Source: Castanea sativa
Lineage: Eukaryota; Streptophyta; Magnoliopsida; Fagales; Fagaceae
Reading direction: 5' to 3'
Assembly: GCF_040712315.1 (NCBI RefSeq)
Contig: NC_134013.1
Span: 34,879,001 to 34,943,000, forward strand
Length of the DNA: 64,000 nt
Part shown: piece after piece, positions 24,226 to 35,159 of the stretch
How positions within the stretch are numbered: position 1 is the stretch's first letter
Layout: each line of letters starts with the position of its first letter
Program-made: the position numbers and the translations under genes
Notes under the pieces: model-generated
Told to the model about the DNA's origin: nothing
The model's database searches: none
What the model saw: the letters and a program-made list of their open reading frames with translations, nothing else

Positions 24226-27200
24226 ATTCATGACCTAGGAAGTCTTTTTGCTAGCTTTCGGTGAATTTATCTGCTTCCTTTTCTCCATAGTTTGTATTAA
24301 ATTTGAGTTTGTATATCACATATGGTATATTTAACTGTATATTAATGCCTTGATTTTGAAATTAGATGATATGTCTAATTTTGATTGCTCATGATCAAAT
24401 TGCACTCATTCATTTGCACATCCTCATGACTTTTGTTGTTTGGTTTGATATTTTTATTTATATTTTTGTTAGAATTGAGTCGAAATTTTGTAATGGGGGT
24501 GAGTTTTGTCTTTAATTTTTTTATTTGTTTGAGTACGAAATGATAATGATTGAGTGTGTTTGTATGTGATGTGGGGTGAGAAGTTGTAATTTTTGTACTT
24601 TGAGTAGATATTCAAGGTTTTCTAATTGATGTTAAATAAAAGAGATAAAATATGTCACTAACATATTATACTTTACTCTCTAATAGGTTCACAATCTCTC
24701 GAAGAATATTGATATAAATGTATACTATGGTGGACCCCTTGACAATCCCTGGAGAGATTGACGGATTCCCATTTAGAGGGCCGGGTATTGAATGCTACTA
24801 CATGATGATACGTCGTAAGTTGAAGACGTTGGATGATTTGAAGAGGAAAATAATGCACTCATTGAGTTTGAACCCTGCTTGGTATGACATCAAGATTATT
24901 TATCGTTACCCACAAGAAGTCCTTCATGAACGGATAAATTACGGGTATATGGAGATCAAAGAAGACAAACATGTAAAGATGATGTTTAATAGGATCCAAA
25001 AAATGCCCCAAGTAAATGCCGCCGAGTTGTACGTAAGTTCGGAGCCGCTTGTAGAAGTTGATACTGAGGTGGTGCAACAAACAACTACGGCTTTACAATT
25101 TACAGCCCTAGATGATGGATGTACTACAATGGGAGGGTATACAATGGGAGGTTATACGCTCCCATCTCAAGATCATGTTGCCAATGCGGTGAACCCCTCC
25201 ATCCTCAAGAGACACATTTAGAGGAGGAAGACGAAGACGAAGATCATGCCGCGAATGATGGTGAAAATATTGATGATGTGGATGAATACGAAGAGAGGAT
25301 TGAGCGAGGCGACTTTGAGAACGATATGGATGACCATGAAGTTGTTCCCAATTTTGAAGAGGAAAATATGGAGTACCATGATGAAGGTGATGCACCATGA
25401 TATTGGCATCCGGCATGATACAAATGCGACTACCGCCTACGTACCTCCCGCCGACTCATTTTACGCAAATACTTGGGAAAATATGGTTGATCCTTCACGT
25501 CTTCGTATACCATTTGTTTCAACTTGGGAAGATGGGATGCATTTTCATAAAGGGTTGACTTTTGCAAATAAAGAGGCGGTGAAGCGTGCATTGATAATAT
25601 ACGCAGCAAATGATAATAGAAATTTTATAATCCGGAGGTCGACCAAAACTAAATTGTGCGCTGCATGCGTTGACGACAACTGCAAGTGGTACGTTGGGGC
25701 ATTCATGAAGGTTAAACTTAATGGTCTATGGATGGTCACGTCTTATGTGGGTCCACACACTTGTATACCCTTTGGCCTGCGAAGAGACGGTAAAATGATG
25801 GATTCTAATTTTGTTGCATCAGAAATTGTGGGAAAATTGCGACAAAATCACACTGCTCGTATACAAGATCTCTAGGACATCATGCATACTAAGTATAAAC
25901 ATGAGCTTTCTTACTATAAAGTATGGGACGCAAAACAAAAGGCAATTGCTAAGATATTTGGGGATTGGGAGGAGTCTTATCAAAGGTTGCGAAAGTTGTT
26001 GTTGGCATACTTGGATCAGGATTCGGGTACCCAAGACAATTATCACACCATACCTAGGCCATACGAGAATTCTCGTTATTGCGCTATGTATATTGGGCAT
26101 TTGCTCCATGCATTGCTGCATTCCGATATTGTAGGCCGGTGATCGCATTGATGGGACTCATTTGTATGGTAAATACAAAGGGGTTTTGATGATTGCAATG
26201 GCAACTGATGCCAACCAAAAGGTTTTGCCTCTTGCCTTTGCTGTTGTGGATAAGGAGTCAGAGGCTAGTTGGGGGTGGTTTTTAGAGTGTCTCAGGGCTT
26301 CGATTGAGCATGTTATACCTGCCAACGGCATTTGCATTATTTCTGACCGACATAAAGGTATCAAAAATGCCATTCGACAGTGGCCTAGAGGGAGGGACGG
26401 AACAGAACAGGTATATCACCGATATTGCCTTCGACATGTTGCTAGCAACTTCAACAGACGCTTTGATGACCCGATTCTAAAGGCATTGGCCTTGAAAGCT
26501 GGATATGCGACCCATGAAGCTAAATTTGAATCCATAATGCAAATCATTAAGGAGGCCGAGATTAATTTACTGAGGGGTGTAGACCCTACTGCTCGCCATG
26601 TTGGACGCTGTATGCCATACACATATTTAACCAGTGAGGATGTGGACAAATGGACCCAGTCACATGATGGTGGAAGACGTTACGGGGCAATGACAACCAA
26701 TATCTCTGAGTGCTTTAATGGGGTACTTAAAGGTGCCCGCGGTTTGCCCATTGCGGCAATGGTTGAGTTCACTTGGTCCAAACTTGTTGCATATTTCCAC
26801 GATCGACATAAAAAAATTACGGAAGATCTCTCTCGAGGTAAGGTGTGGAGTGATTATGCAATGGAGATCTATAACAAAAATGCGCAGAAAACCGCAGGCC
26901 ACACTGTGAGGAATTTTAATCATGAAACTGGTGTATATCAAGTGCTTACCCCGTACAACGACCATAGAGGTGGAGGGGGAAACCACAGTCATGAAGTGCA
27001 CGTATTTGATAGAAGATGTGGTTGCGGAAAATGGCAAAACTTGAAGATCCCTTGTTCACATGCAATTAAAGTTCTTCAAGGTCTGCACCTCGATGCGACC
27101 AGCTATATTGACCCATGTTATAGTTTGAACAACGCCATTCACACATATTCACATCATTTTGTGGTGCCAAAGTCAGAGTCATTGTGGAGGGACGTTCGCG

Positions 27201-27436
27201 GACCACGGTGGGTGCCTCGACCCACGCCTATTGCGGGCCAAAGGTCGTCCCGTGGCCTCAAGAATAAGGAATGAAATGGACGGGGTACGACGAGAACGGG
27301 AAGCCGGAGGGAAGATCCGGACTTGAGGGAGATTCAACCGAGGCAGCGATGTGGAGTGTGTCATCAAGAGGGGCATAACCGTAGAAGCTGTCCCAATTCC
27401 CTTGGGGCTTCGACAAGTGGTAGTGCTACAAACTAG
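23464..27436 (+). pseudogene. MuDR-type MULE transposase, broken
   Basis: DDE transposase that would cut and join MULE ends. A short first exon (ATGTCAG, 23464-23470, donor GTAATG) may splice to 24687 (acceptor TAATAG), giving MSVHNLSKNIDINVYYGGP. Then come a MuDR N-terminal domain (to about 25180), an acidic linker (EEEDEDEDHAANDGENIDD), a DNA-binding region (25480-25870), and the MULE catalytic domain with IDGTHLYGKYKG (Asp near 26150) and ISDRHKGI. A SWIM zinc finger (CGCG...PCSHAI, ~27015-27065) and a CCHC knuckle (27350-27391) end at TAG 27434. Breaks: frameshifts near 24735, 25190, 25395, 26070-26150 and 27275, and a TAG at 25873 where Trp is likely. A possible 3' UTR intron follows (27437-27536). 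Confidence 0.93.
23498..24222. repeat. Compound (AT)n / (ATATTT)n microsatellite inside the transposase intron
   Basis: Alternating AT, TACATACATACAT and TATTTATATTTA runs for about 700 bases. A longer unit, TTTTAGAAAGTGAGGAGAAAG followed by (AT)n and TTTACATACATACAT, appears three times (about 23764, 23998, 24143; the last reads AGTAAGG), so the tract grew partly by duplication of a ~235-bp block. Confidence 0.9.
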
Positions 27437-27929
27437 GTAAGTGCTCTCACTGTTTTTATATAATATGCTATGAATTTCATTTGGTTTTTGTTCTTCGCAT
27501 TTGGAAACTAACGATTGTATTTTCATGTTTGTCAGGCGAGTGAAGACTCGATTAAAGTTTTGGCAATGTACGTGGGACTTGTCGTTATCTTCTGTATATG
27601 CATGTACAAGTGTTTTTTTTTTCTTTGTTGAATGTTGTTGCCGAATGTAGACTATGTTAATTTTAGTTAGTTGTTATTTTCTATATTTTGTTTATTGTTG
27701 AATGTTGTTGCAATTGAACTATTTGTTATCCATTGTACTCGTCACATTAGTTGCGTTGTGCAGCTTTTGCCTAGCCAGTAATGAATAGTAACTGTTTGGG
27801 ACCGGTTGTTTGTTTCTGATGTACCCTTTGATTGGTTGTATCTAGTTGTTTACTGCTGTAGGGGAAGGGAAAAAACTAAATCTTGTTTACTGCTGCAGTA
27901 GCTGCAACCAAAAAAAAAAAAAATCCCAG
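27437..27929. other. 3' flank of the transposase gene
   Basis: A likely 3' UTR intron (GTAAGT at 27437 to TTTGTCAG at 27536), then AT-rich sequence with repeated TTGTTGAATGTTGTTG words. No further coding sequence. Confidence 0.4.
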
Positions 27930-28205
27930 TGGAAATCGAGTCTTTGGAACTCGATTTCCTTTGGGCAGATTCAAACGCACCGTTTCCACGGGGATGATAT
28001 TTTAGAAAACTAATGTAAATCGAGGCTTTTAAACTCGATTTTTAAAGGCGCCATTTCCGCGGAATATTATTATTTTTAAAAGAACCACTAAACTAAAAAT
28101 CGAGGCTTTAAAACTCGATTTGCAGAGGTGGCTTTTCAGTGTAAATCGAGGGTTTTAAACTCGATTTTATATGTAAATCGATTCTTTTAAACTCGATTTT
28201 TAACG
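27930..28205. repeat. Internal cluster of AATCGAG...CTCGATT palindromes (block 1)
   Basis: Preceded by AGCTGCAACC and an A-run, then ATCCCAGTGGAAATCGAGTC. Five imperfect palindromes of the form AAATCGAG(N6-9)CTCGATTT follow within 260 bases. The same order (AGCTGCAACC, A-run, AATCCCAGTAGAAATCGAG) recurs in direct orientation at 33918-33982. It resembles a subterminal MULE region, suggesting an internal element end. Confidence 0.75.
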
Positions 28206-28590
28206 GGGCCAATTCCTAGAATTTTGTTGCCATTTACCATTAGATATCTAACATTTTCGTTAGTTGTCACAGTCCAATATAACAATTTAATCTATCATTT
28301 ATTTTTATTTTTTTTTACTCTAGTGTTTCGCATCAACCAGCTGATGGTTTGTGGTATTCACAGGGCTCTTACACTCTCAAGATGACACTGGAGGATGGTA
28401 ACAATCAACTATTGACCTGCATAAGCTTCAAATTCAGTATCAGCTTTGGATCTTCTGCGTCTGATAGTTGAATACCTTGCTGATGTTTGCGGTGTTGCAA
28501 CGTGGTGTTCATTAGAAAATGACTTGTGGCCATGAAGCTACAAGGTATCCAGTTTTTTCATCCTCATAAGCCTTGTCAGAGTCAGAATCA
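28206..28590. other. Spacer before the VPS8-like array
   Basis: AT-rich, then sequence with partial coding character but stops (28330-28525). The open stretch just upstream of the first repeat copy (from 28526) may be further captured exon sequence. I could not identify it. Confidence 0.35.
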
Positions 28591-28921
28591 TACTGTTCCT
28601 CCCTGCTCCCACAATGGATGTCAAAATATATTGGTCCAAGATACAGTGAACTCTCTTATTTGTATGCTTAATAGGGACATTTCCCAGACAGAGAGGTCAG
28701 ATAGTGAAGATGTCAGTGGATTGGTCGAAGAATGGCCTTCTAAGAAAGACATAGGCCATATGTTTGAGTTTATAGCATGTTATGTTGCATGTGAAAGAGC
28801 TAATGTCTCAAAAAGTGTCCTGAGTCAGATTTTAGAATACTTGACATCACAAAATAATTTTCCAACTAGTGTTTCCTCTCATCACATAACTTCAACAAGA
28901 AGGGAGAAGCAGGGAACATAA
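28526..28921 (+). pseudogene. Captured exon fragment resembling plant VPS8, copy 1 (repeated six more times)
   Basis: The open stretch contains NILVQDTVNSLICMLNRDIS, EEWPSKKDIGHMFEFIACYV, SKSVLSQILEYLTSQNNFP and RREKQ. This pattern resembles the middle of plant vacuolar protein sorting-associated protein 8, a CORVET tethering-complex subunit, where a WPSKKDIGHLFEFIA-like segment precedes a RREKQ junction. That is recall, not a search. In this array the exon cannot be read beyond RREKQGT because of the TAA. No splice donor was confirmed. It is a fragment of a protein of well over 1000 residues, so a VPS8 function here is not credible. Confidence 0.5.
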
Positions 28922-30926
28922 CAATTTACTGTTCCTCCCTGCTCCCACAATGGATGTCAAAATATATTGGTCCAAGATACAGTGAACTCTCTTATTTGTA
29001 TGCTTAATAGGGACATTTCCCAGACAGAGAGGTCAGATAGTGAAGATGTCAGTGGATTGGTCGAAGAATGGCCTTCTAAGAAACACATAGGCCATATGTT
29101 TGAGTTTATAGCATGTTATGTTGCATGTGAAAGAGCTAATGTCTCAAAAAGTGTCCTGAGTCAGATTTTAGAATACTTGACATCACAAAATAATTTTCCA
29201 ACTAGTGTTTCCTCTCATCACATAACTTCAACAAGAAGGGAGAAGCAGGGAACATAACAATTTACTGTTCCTCCCTGCTCCCACAATGGATGTCAAAATA
29301 TATTGGTCCAAGATACAGTGAACTCTCTTATTTGTATGCTTAATAGGGACATTTCCCAGACGAGAGAGGTCGGATAGTGAAGATGTCGGTGGATTGGTCG
29401 AAGAATGGCCTTCTAAGAAAGACATAGGCCATATGTTTGAGTTTATAGCATGTTATGTTGCATGTGAAAGAGCTAATGTCTCAAAAAGTGTCCTGAGTCA
29501 GATTTTAGAATACTTGACATCACAAAATAATTTTCCAACTAGTGTTTCCTCTCATCACATAACTTCAACAAGAAGGGAGAAGCAGGGAACATAACAATTT
29601 ACTGTTCCTCCCTCGCTCCCACAATGGATGTCAAAATATATTGGTCCAAGATACAGTGAACTCTCTTATTTGTATGCTTAATAGGGACATTTCCCAGACA
29701 GAGAGGTCAGATAGTGAAGATGTCAGTGGATTGGTCGAAGAATGGCCTTCTAAGAAAGACATAGGCCATATGTTTGAGTTTATAGCATGTTATGTTGCAT
29801 GTGAAAGAGCTAATGTCTCAAAAAGTGTCCTGAGTCAGATTTTAGAATACTTGACATCACAAAATAATTTTCCAACTAGTGTTTCCTCTCATCACATAAC
29901 TTCAACAAGAAGGGAGAAGCAGGGAACATAACAATTTACTGTTCCTCCCTGCTCCCACAATGGATGTCAAAATATATTGGTCCAAGATACAGTGAACTCT
30001 CTTATTTGTATGCTTAATAGGGACATTTCCCAGACAGAGAGGTCAGATAGTGAAGATGTCAGTGGATTGGTCGAAGAATGGCCTTCTAAGAAAGACATAG
30101 GCCATATGTTTGAGTTTATAGCATGTTATGTTGCATGTGAAAGAGCTAATGTCTCAAAAAGTGTCCCGAGTCGGATTTTAGAATACTTGACATCACAAAA
30201 TAATTTTCCAACTAGTGTTTCCTCTCATCACATAACTTCAACAAGAAGGGAGAAGCAGGGAACATAACAATTTACCGTTCCTCCCTGCTCCCACAATGGA
30301 TGTCAAAATATATTGGTCCAAGATACGGTGAACTCTCTTATTTGTATGCTTAATAGGGACATTTCCCGGACGGAGAGGTCGGATAGTGAAGATGTCGGTG
30401 GATTGGTCGAAGAATGGCCTTCTAAGAAAGACATAGGCCATATGTTTGAGTTTATAGCATGTTATGTTGCATGTGAAAGAGCTAATGTCTCAAAAAGTGT
30501 CCTGAGTCGATTTTAGAATACTTGACATCACAAAATAATTTTCCAACTAGTGTTTCCTCTCATCACATAACTTCAACAAGAAGGGAGAAGCAGGGAACAT
30601 AACAATTTACTGTTCCTCCCTGCTCCCACAATGGATGTCAAAATATATTGGTCCAAGATACAGTGAACTCTCTTATTTGTATGCTTAATAGGGACATTTC
30701 CCAGACAGAGAGGTCAGATAGTGAAGATGTCAGTGGATTGGTCGAAGAATGGCCTTCTAAGAAACACATAGGCCATATGTTTGAGTTTATAGCATGTTAT
30801 GTTGCATGTGAAAGAGCTAATGTCTCAAAAAGTGTCCTGAGTCAGATTTTAGAATACTTGACATCACAAAATAATTTTCCAACTAGTGTTTCCTCTCATC
30901 ACATAACTTCAACTAGTGTTTCATCT
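28591..30926 (+). repeat. Seven tandem copies of a ~336-bp unit holding a VPS8-like exon
   Basis: Copies start with TACTGTTCCTCCCTGCTCCC at 28591, 28927, 29263, 29600, 29937, 30273 (TACCG variant) and 30608, spacings 335-337. The last copy ends in a diverged tail at about 30926. Identity between copies appears above 97 percent. Each copy contains an open stretch of about 100 codons closed by a TAA just before the next unit. Nearly all differences are CAG to CGG/CG/CGAG or CTG to CCG changes, concentrated in copies 3 and 6. Confidence 0.95.
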
Positions 30927-31209
30927 AAATGATCTAAAAAGATTTCAACCATGAATTTAAAATATGGGATAAATATTGCCACCAGTCATTTCAAATCAAT
31001 TGTTGTCAAATAGGGAAGTTTATTGATATGCTAAGGTTAAAAATTGTATCTTATTTAAAATTTACAAGAAAAAGAAAAAGGAAAAAGAAAAAGAAAAAAA
31101 AGAAACAAAACATGAGAGTTAAGGCGTGACGTGTAGGAAATTATTTGATTTGAGAAAAAAAGCTCGGTGGTTTAGTTGTTTCAAATGTTAGATCTGTTCA
31201 GTGGGGCTC

Positions 31210-31311
31210 ATGGAACCTTTGGAAGTGGAATGCCAAAGGATGATCAGAGTCTTTGATGACAATGGAGATGGACGAATTGATTTCAAAGAATTTGTCAAAG
31301 AATTTAAATAA
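31210..31311 (+). pseudogene. Captured EF-hand fragment (33-codon ORF)
   Basis: ATG at 31210 to TAA at 31309 encodes a C-terminal helix-loop-helix. The loop DDNGDGRIDFKE (31255-31290) has Asp1, Asn3, Asp5, Gly6, Ile8 and Glu12, a textbook calcium-binding EF-hand. It is followed by FVKEFK and the stop, so this is the end of a calmodulin- or calcineurin-B-like protein whose other EF-hands are absent. It lies inside the large MULE just after the VPS8-like array, and is presumably another captured exon. Parent gene not identified. Confidence 0.6.
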
Positions 31312-31506
31312 TGACATTCAGTATTACTTTAGAAAAGCGAGTTTTACTCACGGAATATTGAGTTTAGACCATAATTTTCACCAAGCACTTATAATTCTTG
31401 CAAACACTAATACAAGTACATCTTTTCATAACATACCAACAACGAACAATAGGATCATTTGCCCTCACGATCAACAACAGATCAGTCTGCACAAAATGTG
31501 TAGACA

Positions 31507-32112
31507 TCAACAACAACGTTGAATGTTCGTAGGTAGAAATTTTTGGAAGTCATCATTGCTTGAATCTGAGAAGTCTGAAATGTCACTTTCATCATCTAAC
31601 GCAGTAATTTCATTAATAGACTTCATGGCTCGCTCTTGCGCCTTCCCCTTTAGATGCTTCCTAGCTTTTTGGACTGCATGAAAACGGTCTAACCGCCTTT
31701 GCATTTGATTGTTCTCTTGTTCAAGGCGAGCAAGTATGTTGGCAGGCTCATCTCTAGGTAACTCGGCTGAGCGTGCCTTAGGAACTCGTAACCCGTGCCA
31801 TCGACAATACACCTCCAACTCACACCTCTTCTCGTATAGGGTTGACCATGGTGGTTCTGCTACGGTGAACTCCATTGCGGTGGTATCTGTACTTAGTTTT
31901 GTAGGTTTGCCGACCATGATGTGGCCAACGCTTCCAAGACTCTCGTACGTGTATATTGGCATATTAACGAAATCTCTCTTCTTTCCAACCCATTTCCCTC
32001 CATAGTGGTCTCGTGTATGTTTGTAGTTGTTGATCTGCTGGAACTTGTGATAATTCATTTGTTGAAGTAGATTGAAACTTGTTTCTACGTGTACGAGATG
32101 ATGTTGAGGCAT
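31507..32112 (-). CDS. Hypothetical protein, 201 aa, coiled coil and acidic Ser-rich tail
   Basis: A single uninterrupted ORF of 201 codons starting MPQHHLVHVETSF. I do not recognise the family. Visible parts: an N-terminal His/Asn/Gln-rich stretch, a middle with EPPWSTLYEKRCELEVYCRW, a predicted coiled coil (ILARLEQENNQMQRRLDRF), a basic segment (KARKHLKGKAQERAMK) and an acidic end (DDESDISDFSDSSNDD). It is intact in a region where other genes are broken. It may be a MULE-encoded accessory protein or a captured gene; upstream exons are possible but not seen. Confidence 0.5.
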   Translation of the reverse strand: MPQHHLVHVETSFNLLQQMNYHKFQQINNYKHTRDHYGGKWVGKKRDFVNMPIYTYESLGSVGHIMVGKPTKLSTDTTAMEFTVAEPPWSTLYEKRCELEVYCRWHGLRVPKARSAELPRDEPANILARLEQENNQMQRRLDRFHAVQKARKHLKGKAQERAMKSINEITALDDESDISDFSDSSNDDFQKFLPTNIQRCC

Positions 32113-32741
32113 TGCGACTCATAGCTTACTCAACCTACAAAGTTAGTGGTGTAGGAATAAGAAAAGAATTGTGGTACATTTATAACCTCATTCCACTGTG
32201 TATTCAATAATAAAATTTAACATATTCAAGCTTGTCATGTCAATACAGGCTGGAAAACCACGATACGAATTTTTTGTTCAAATGTTCCCAATGTCATAGT
32301 GAGATTCTCTTATTCTAGGCGATAGTTGCGATTAATCCCTATGACTATTCAGCTGAACAGTATTCATGTGAAGAGTATTTAGCATGCTTGTGTTTCATCT
32401 GACATGAACTTGACAAGACAATACCGAGTTGTGTTAAATGCATCATAAACTTTTCAGGGGTCTTCTGCATCCTTGAAAACAGTGCATTGCAAAATGATGC
32501 AGATCTGTGTATTGACGTGAGTGTGAATGATATGACTAGATAGGGTTCAACAGTGCCGAGCTATTGAGCAGCATATGTAGCACTATGAATATCAGTGTAG
32601 CAATGGTGGACAGCTGACCCCCAAACTCGAGAATTTGTTTTAATAAATTTAGATTTTGAATAAGGGCTCTCAACCTAAACATGTTGTCTCCAATTATATA
32701 TGTAAGTACACAAAGATGGATCTTCCTGACCAAAATGGAAC

Positions 32742-33538
32742 AAAGTGGACTGAATGGACCAAATTAGACCAAATCAGACCAAATCAGACCAAATCAGACC
32801 AAATCAGACCAAATTAGACCAAATCAGACCAAATCAGACCAAATCAGACCGAATGAGACCGAATGAGACCAAATTAGACCAAATTAGACCAAATTAGACC
32901 AAATCAGACCAAATCATACCAAATCAGACCGAATGAGACCAAATCAGACCAAATCAGACCAAATTAGACCAAATCAGACCGAATGAGACCAAATCAGACC
33001 AAATCAGACCGAATGAGACCAAATCAGACCAAATGAGACCAAATCAGACCAAATCAGACCAAATGAGACCAAATGAGACCAAATCGGACCAAATTAGACC
33101 AAATCGACCAAATCGACCGAATTAGACCAAATTAGACCAAATCGAACCGAATGAGACCAAATCGACCAAATCGACCAAATCGAGACCAAATCATACCAAA
33201 TCGACCGAATGAGACCGAATGAGACCAAATTAGACCAAATCAGACCGAATGAGACCAAATCAGACCAAATCAGACCAAATCATACCAAATCAGACCGAAT
33301 GAGACCGAATGAGACCAAATTAGACCAAATCAGACCGAATGAGACCAAATCAGACCAAATCAGACCAAATCAGACCAAATCAGACCGAATGAGACCAAAT
33401 TAGACCAAATCAGACCAAATCAGACCAAATTAGACCAAATCAGACCAAATCAGACCAAATCAGACCGAATGAGACCAAATTAGACCAAATCAGACCAAAT
33501 CAGACCAAATTAGACCAAATCAGACCAAATCAGACCAA
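32742..33538. repeat. Decanucleotide minisatellite (AAATCAGACC)n, about 78 copies
   Basis: Exact 10-bp period from about 32761 to 33538, with variants AAATTAGACC, GAATGAGACC and AAATGAGACC. Between about 33094 and 33210 many units are 9 bp (AAATCGACC), a loss of A in CAG. Because 10 is not a multiple of 3, any open frame repeats every 30 bases; I do not treat it as a gene. Confidence 0.95.
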
Positions 33539-33954
33539 GTTCTATAATTCACAATATTGATAAATTAACTAAGTTATGTTAACTATCTACAAAATAAATG
33601 GTAAAACTCTGACACCCACACCCATAGACAACATACCCAACTACAATGACAATCAAATTATGCAAACCCTTACCTTAGATATGAATTTGCTGAGAGGGAA
33701 GAGCAGTGAGAGTGGACAATGTGGTTTTGTGAGAGTGAGTGGTGTGAGAGAGTTATGGTGTGAGAGAGTTATGGGTGACTGAGAGTTAGTGAGGGTGAGT
33801 GAGTGAGAGTTAGTGAGGCTGAGAGCTCTGTTTTAGGTTTTCTCTGTGTGTTACTGAGGGTGTGAGTTTCTGTGAGAGTTAATGCCACGGGCTGAGGGTT
33901 AAATACCGCTGCTTTAGCTGCAACCAAAAAAAAAAAAAAAAACAAAATCCCAGT

Positions 33955-34140
33955 AGAAATCGAGTCTTTGGAACTCGATTTCCACAATATTTTTGAGAAT
34001 CCCACTGAAGAAAAAATCGAGCATTTTAAACTCGATTTCCACTATATTTTTGAAGCAAAAATCGAGCCTTTTAAACTTGATTTTCATAGAAAAGTATTGA
34101 AAAGGAAATTGAGTTTAAAAGCAAAAATCGATTTACACTG
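33955..34140. repeat. Internal cluster of AATCGAG...CTCGATT palindromes (block 2)
   Basis: Starts GTAGAAATCGAGTCTTTGG and contains four imperfect palindromes. Upstream (33680-33890) is a GTGAGAGTGAGTG-rich stretch like that beside the right end at 47520-47640. Direct-oriented relative of block 1 at 27930. Confidence 0.7.
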
Positions 34141-34547
34141 GCTTATGTTTTTTCTCATTGTGCGAAAAGGAATTATTATTATTTTTTTCCAAATTCAATA
34201 ACTAATTCCCAAACACTATCAAATAACAAAAATTAAGGTAATCTTTAATGTTTAATTCCAACTTCTGCAATTAAATAGTTAAGTTTCTTTATATCATAGG
34301 CACGCTACTGGCCTTATATACATGGCTTATTATCAACAGAAGAATTTAGATTTTTGTATACATAAAATTATGCATATATTATTTGGAAGTCAAGAAGTTA
34401 CAACATAAATAGCATAGGTATCTGAAAATTGTATCCATCATTTATTTGGAGACTCTTGCACCAATACAACAACAACATCACAGGTTATTAATTTGGTACA
34501 CCAATACATTTTATGATAGGAAAAAGAAAAAAGAGAGCATAAATCTT

Positions 34548-34864
34548 TGAAGATGCCTCAAGACAGTTAACCACGAAATCAACGCCATATGTTGAAAGTT
34601 GTGCAAGTGTCCAGCGACCATATGTCCATAAATTTACATATTTCACACCGCTAGATAAAATCAAACATTGGGAAGAAATGTTGCTGATTTTGTCATCTTT
34701 TGGAGGTTCATATGCCGGCCGGTTTTCAAGTTCTGCTTCAGCAGCAACGAGATTGTCTTGAGCTTAATGATTCTTTCTTGACGACATTCTTCTTGCTCCT
34801 CAAGTCTTCCATTTCTTTATATTTTTCCCTCGTACTTGCACCCCCTATAGAAAATGTAAATGAA
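34548..34864 (-). pseudogene. SMC5-like fragment, left arm of an inverted duplication
   Basis: Inverse copy of 35514-35834, roughly 90 percent identical by eye. The landmark TTTTCTATAGGGGGTGCAAG is in the right arm and its inverse is here. In this arm the coding strand is minus. Changes relative to the right arm would disturb the frame (for example near 34755-34800). Identity is inferred from the right arm. Confidence 0.6.
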
Positions 34865-35159
34865 CCTCCAAACCTAAGAATAAATACAATCGTGTGAGAA
34901 GAAACGTACAGCTTCTGTGAAAGATCACCAAGTATCTTTACGCAGCAAAATTTATAGCTGACTCGTCAAAAGTTATAAGATAGAACACTTACTTTAGCAT
35001 ACATTGTCCGCAATTTCACGAGTGAAGGTAAAATCAGGCGAAGACATAACCAAAATTCAGTTGTAATAATGTACCTGATTACAATTTTGATAATCGTCTT
35101 AACATGAGGAAGAAGGTGAAGACATAACCAAAATAGAACAGTTGTAAGTCTAAGACGAA

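Noticed and set aside
32209..33403. Open frames across the 10-bp minisatellite with a 10-residue periodic peptide
   Set aside because: A 10-bp repeat is open in several frames by period alone. There is no promoter, splice or composition support.
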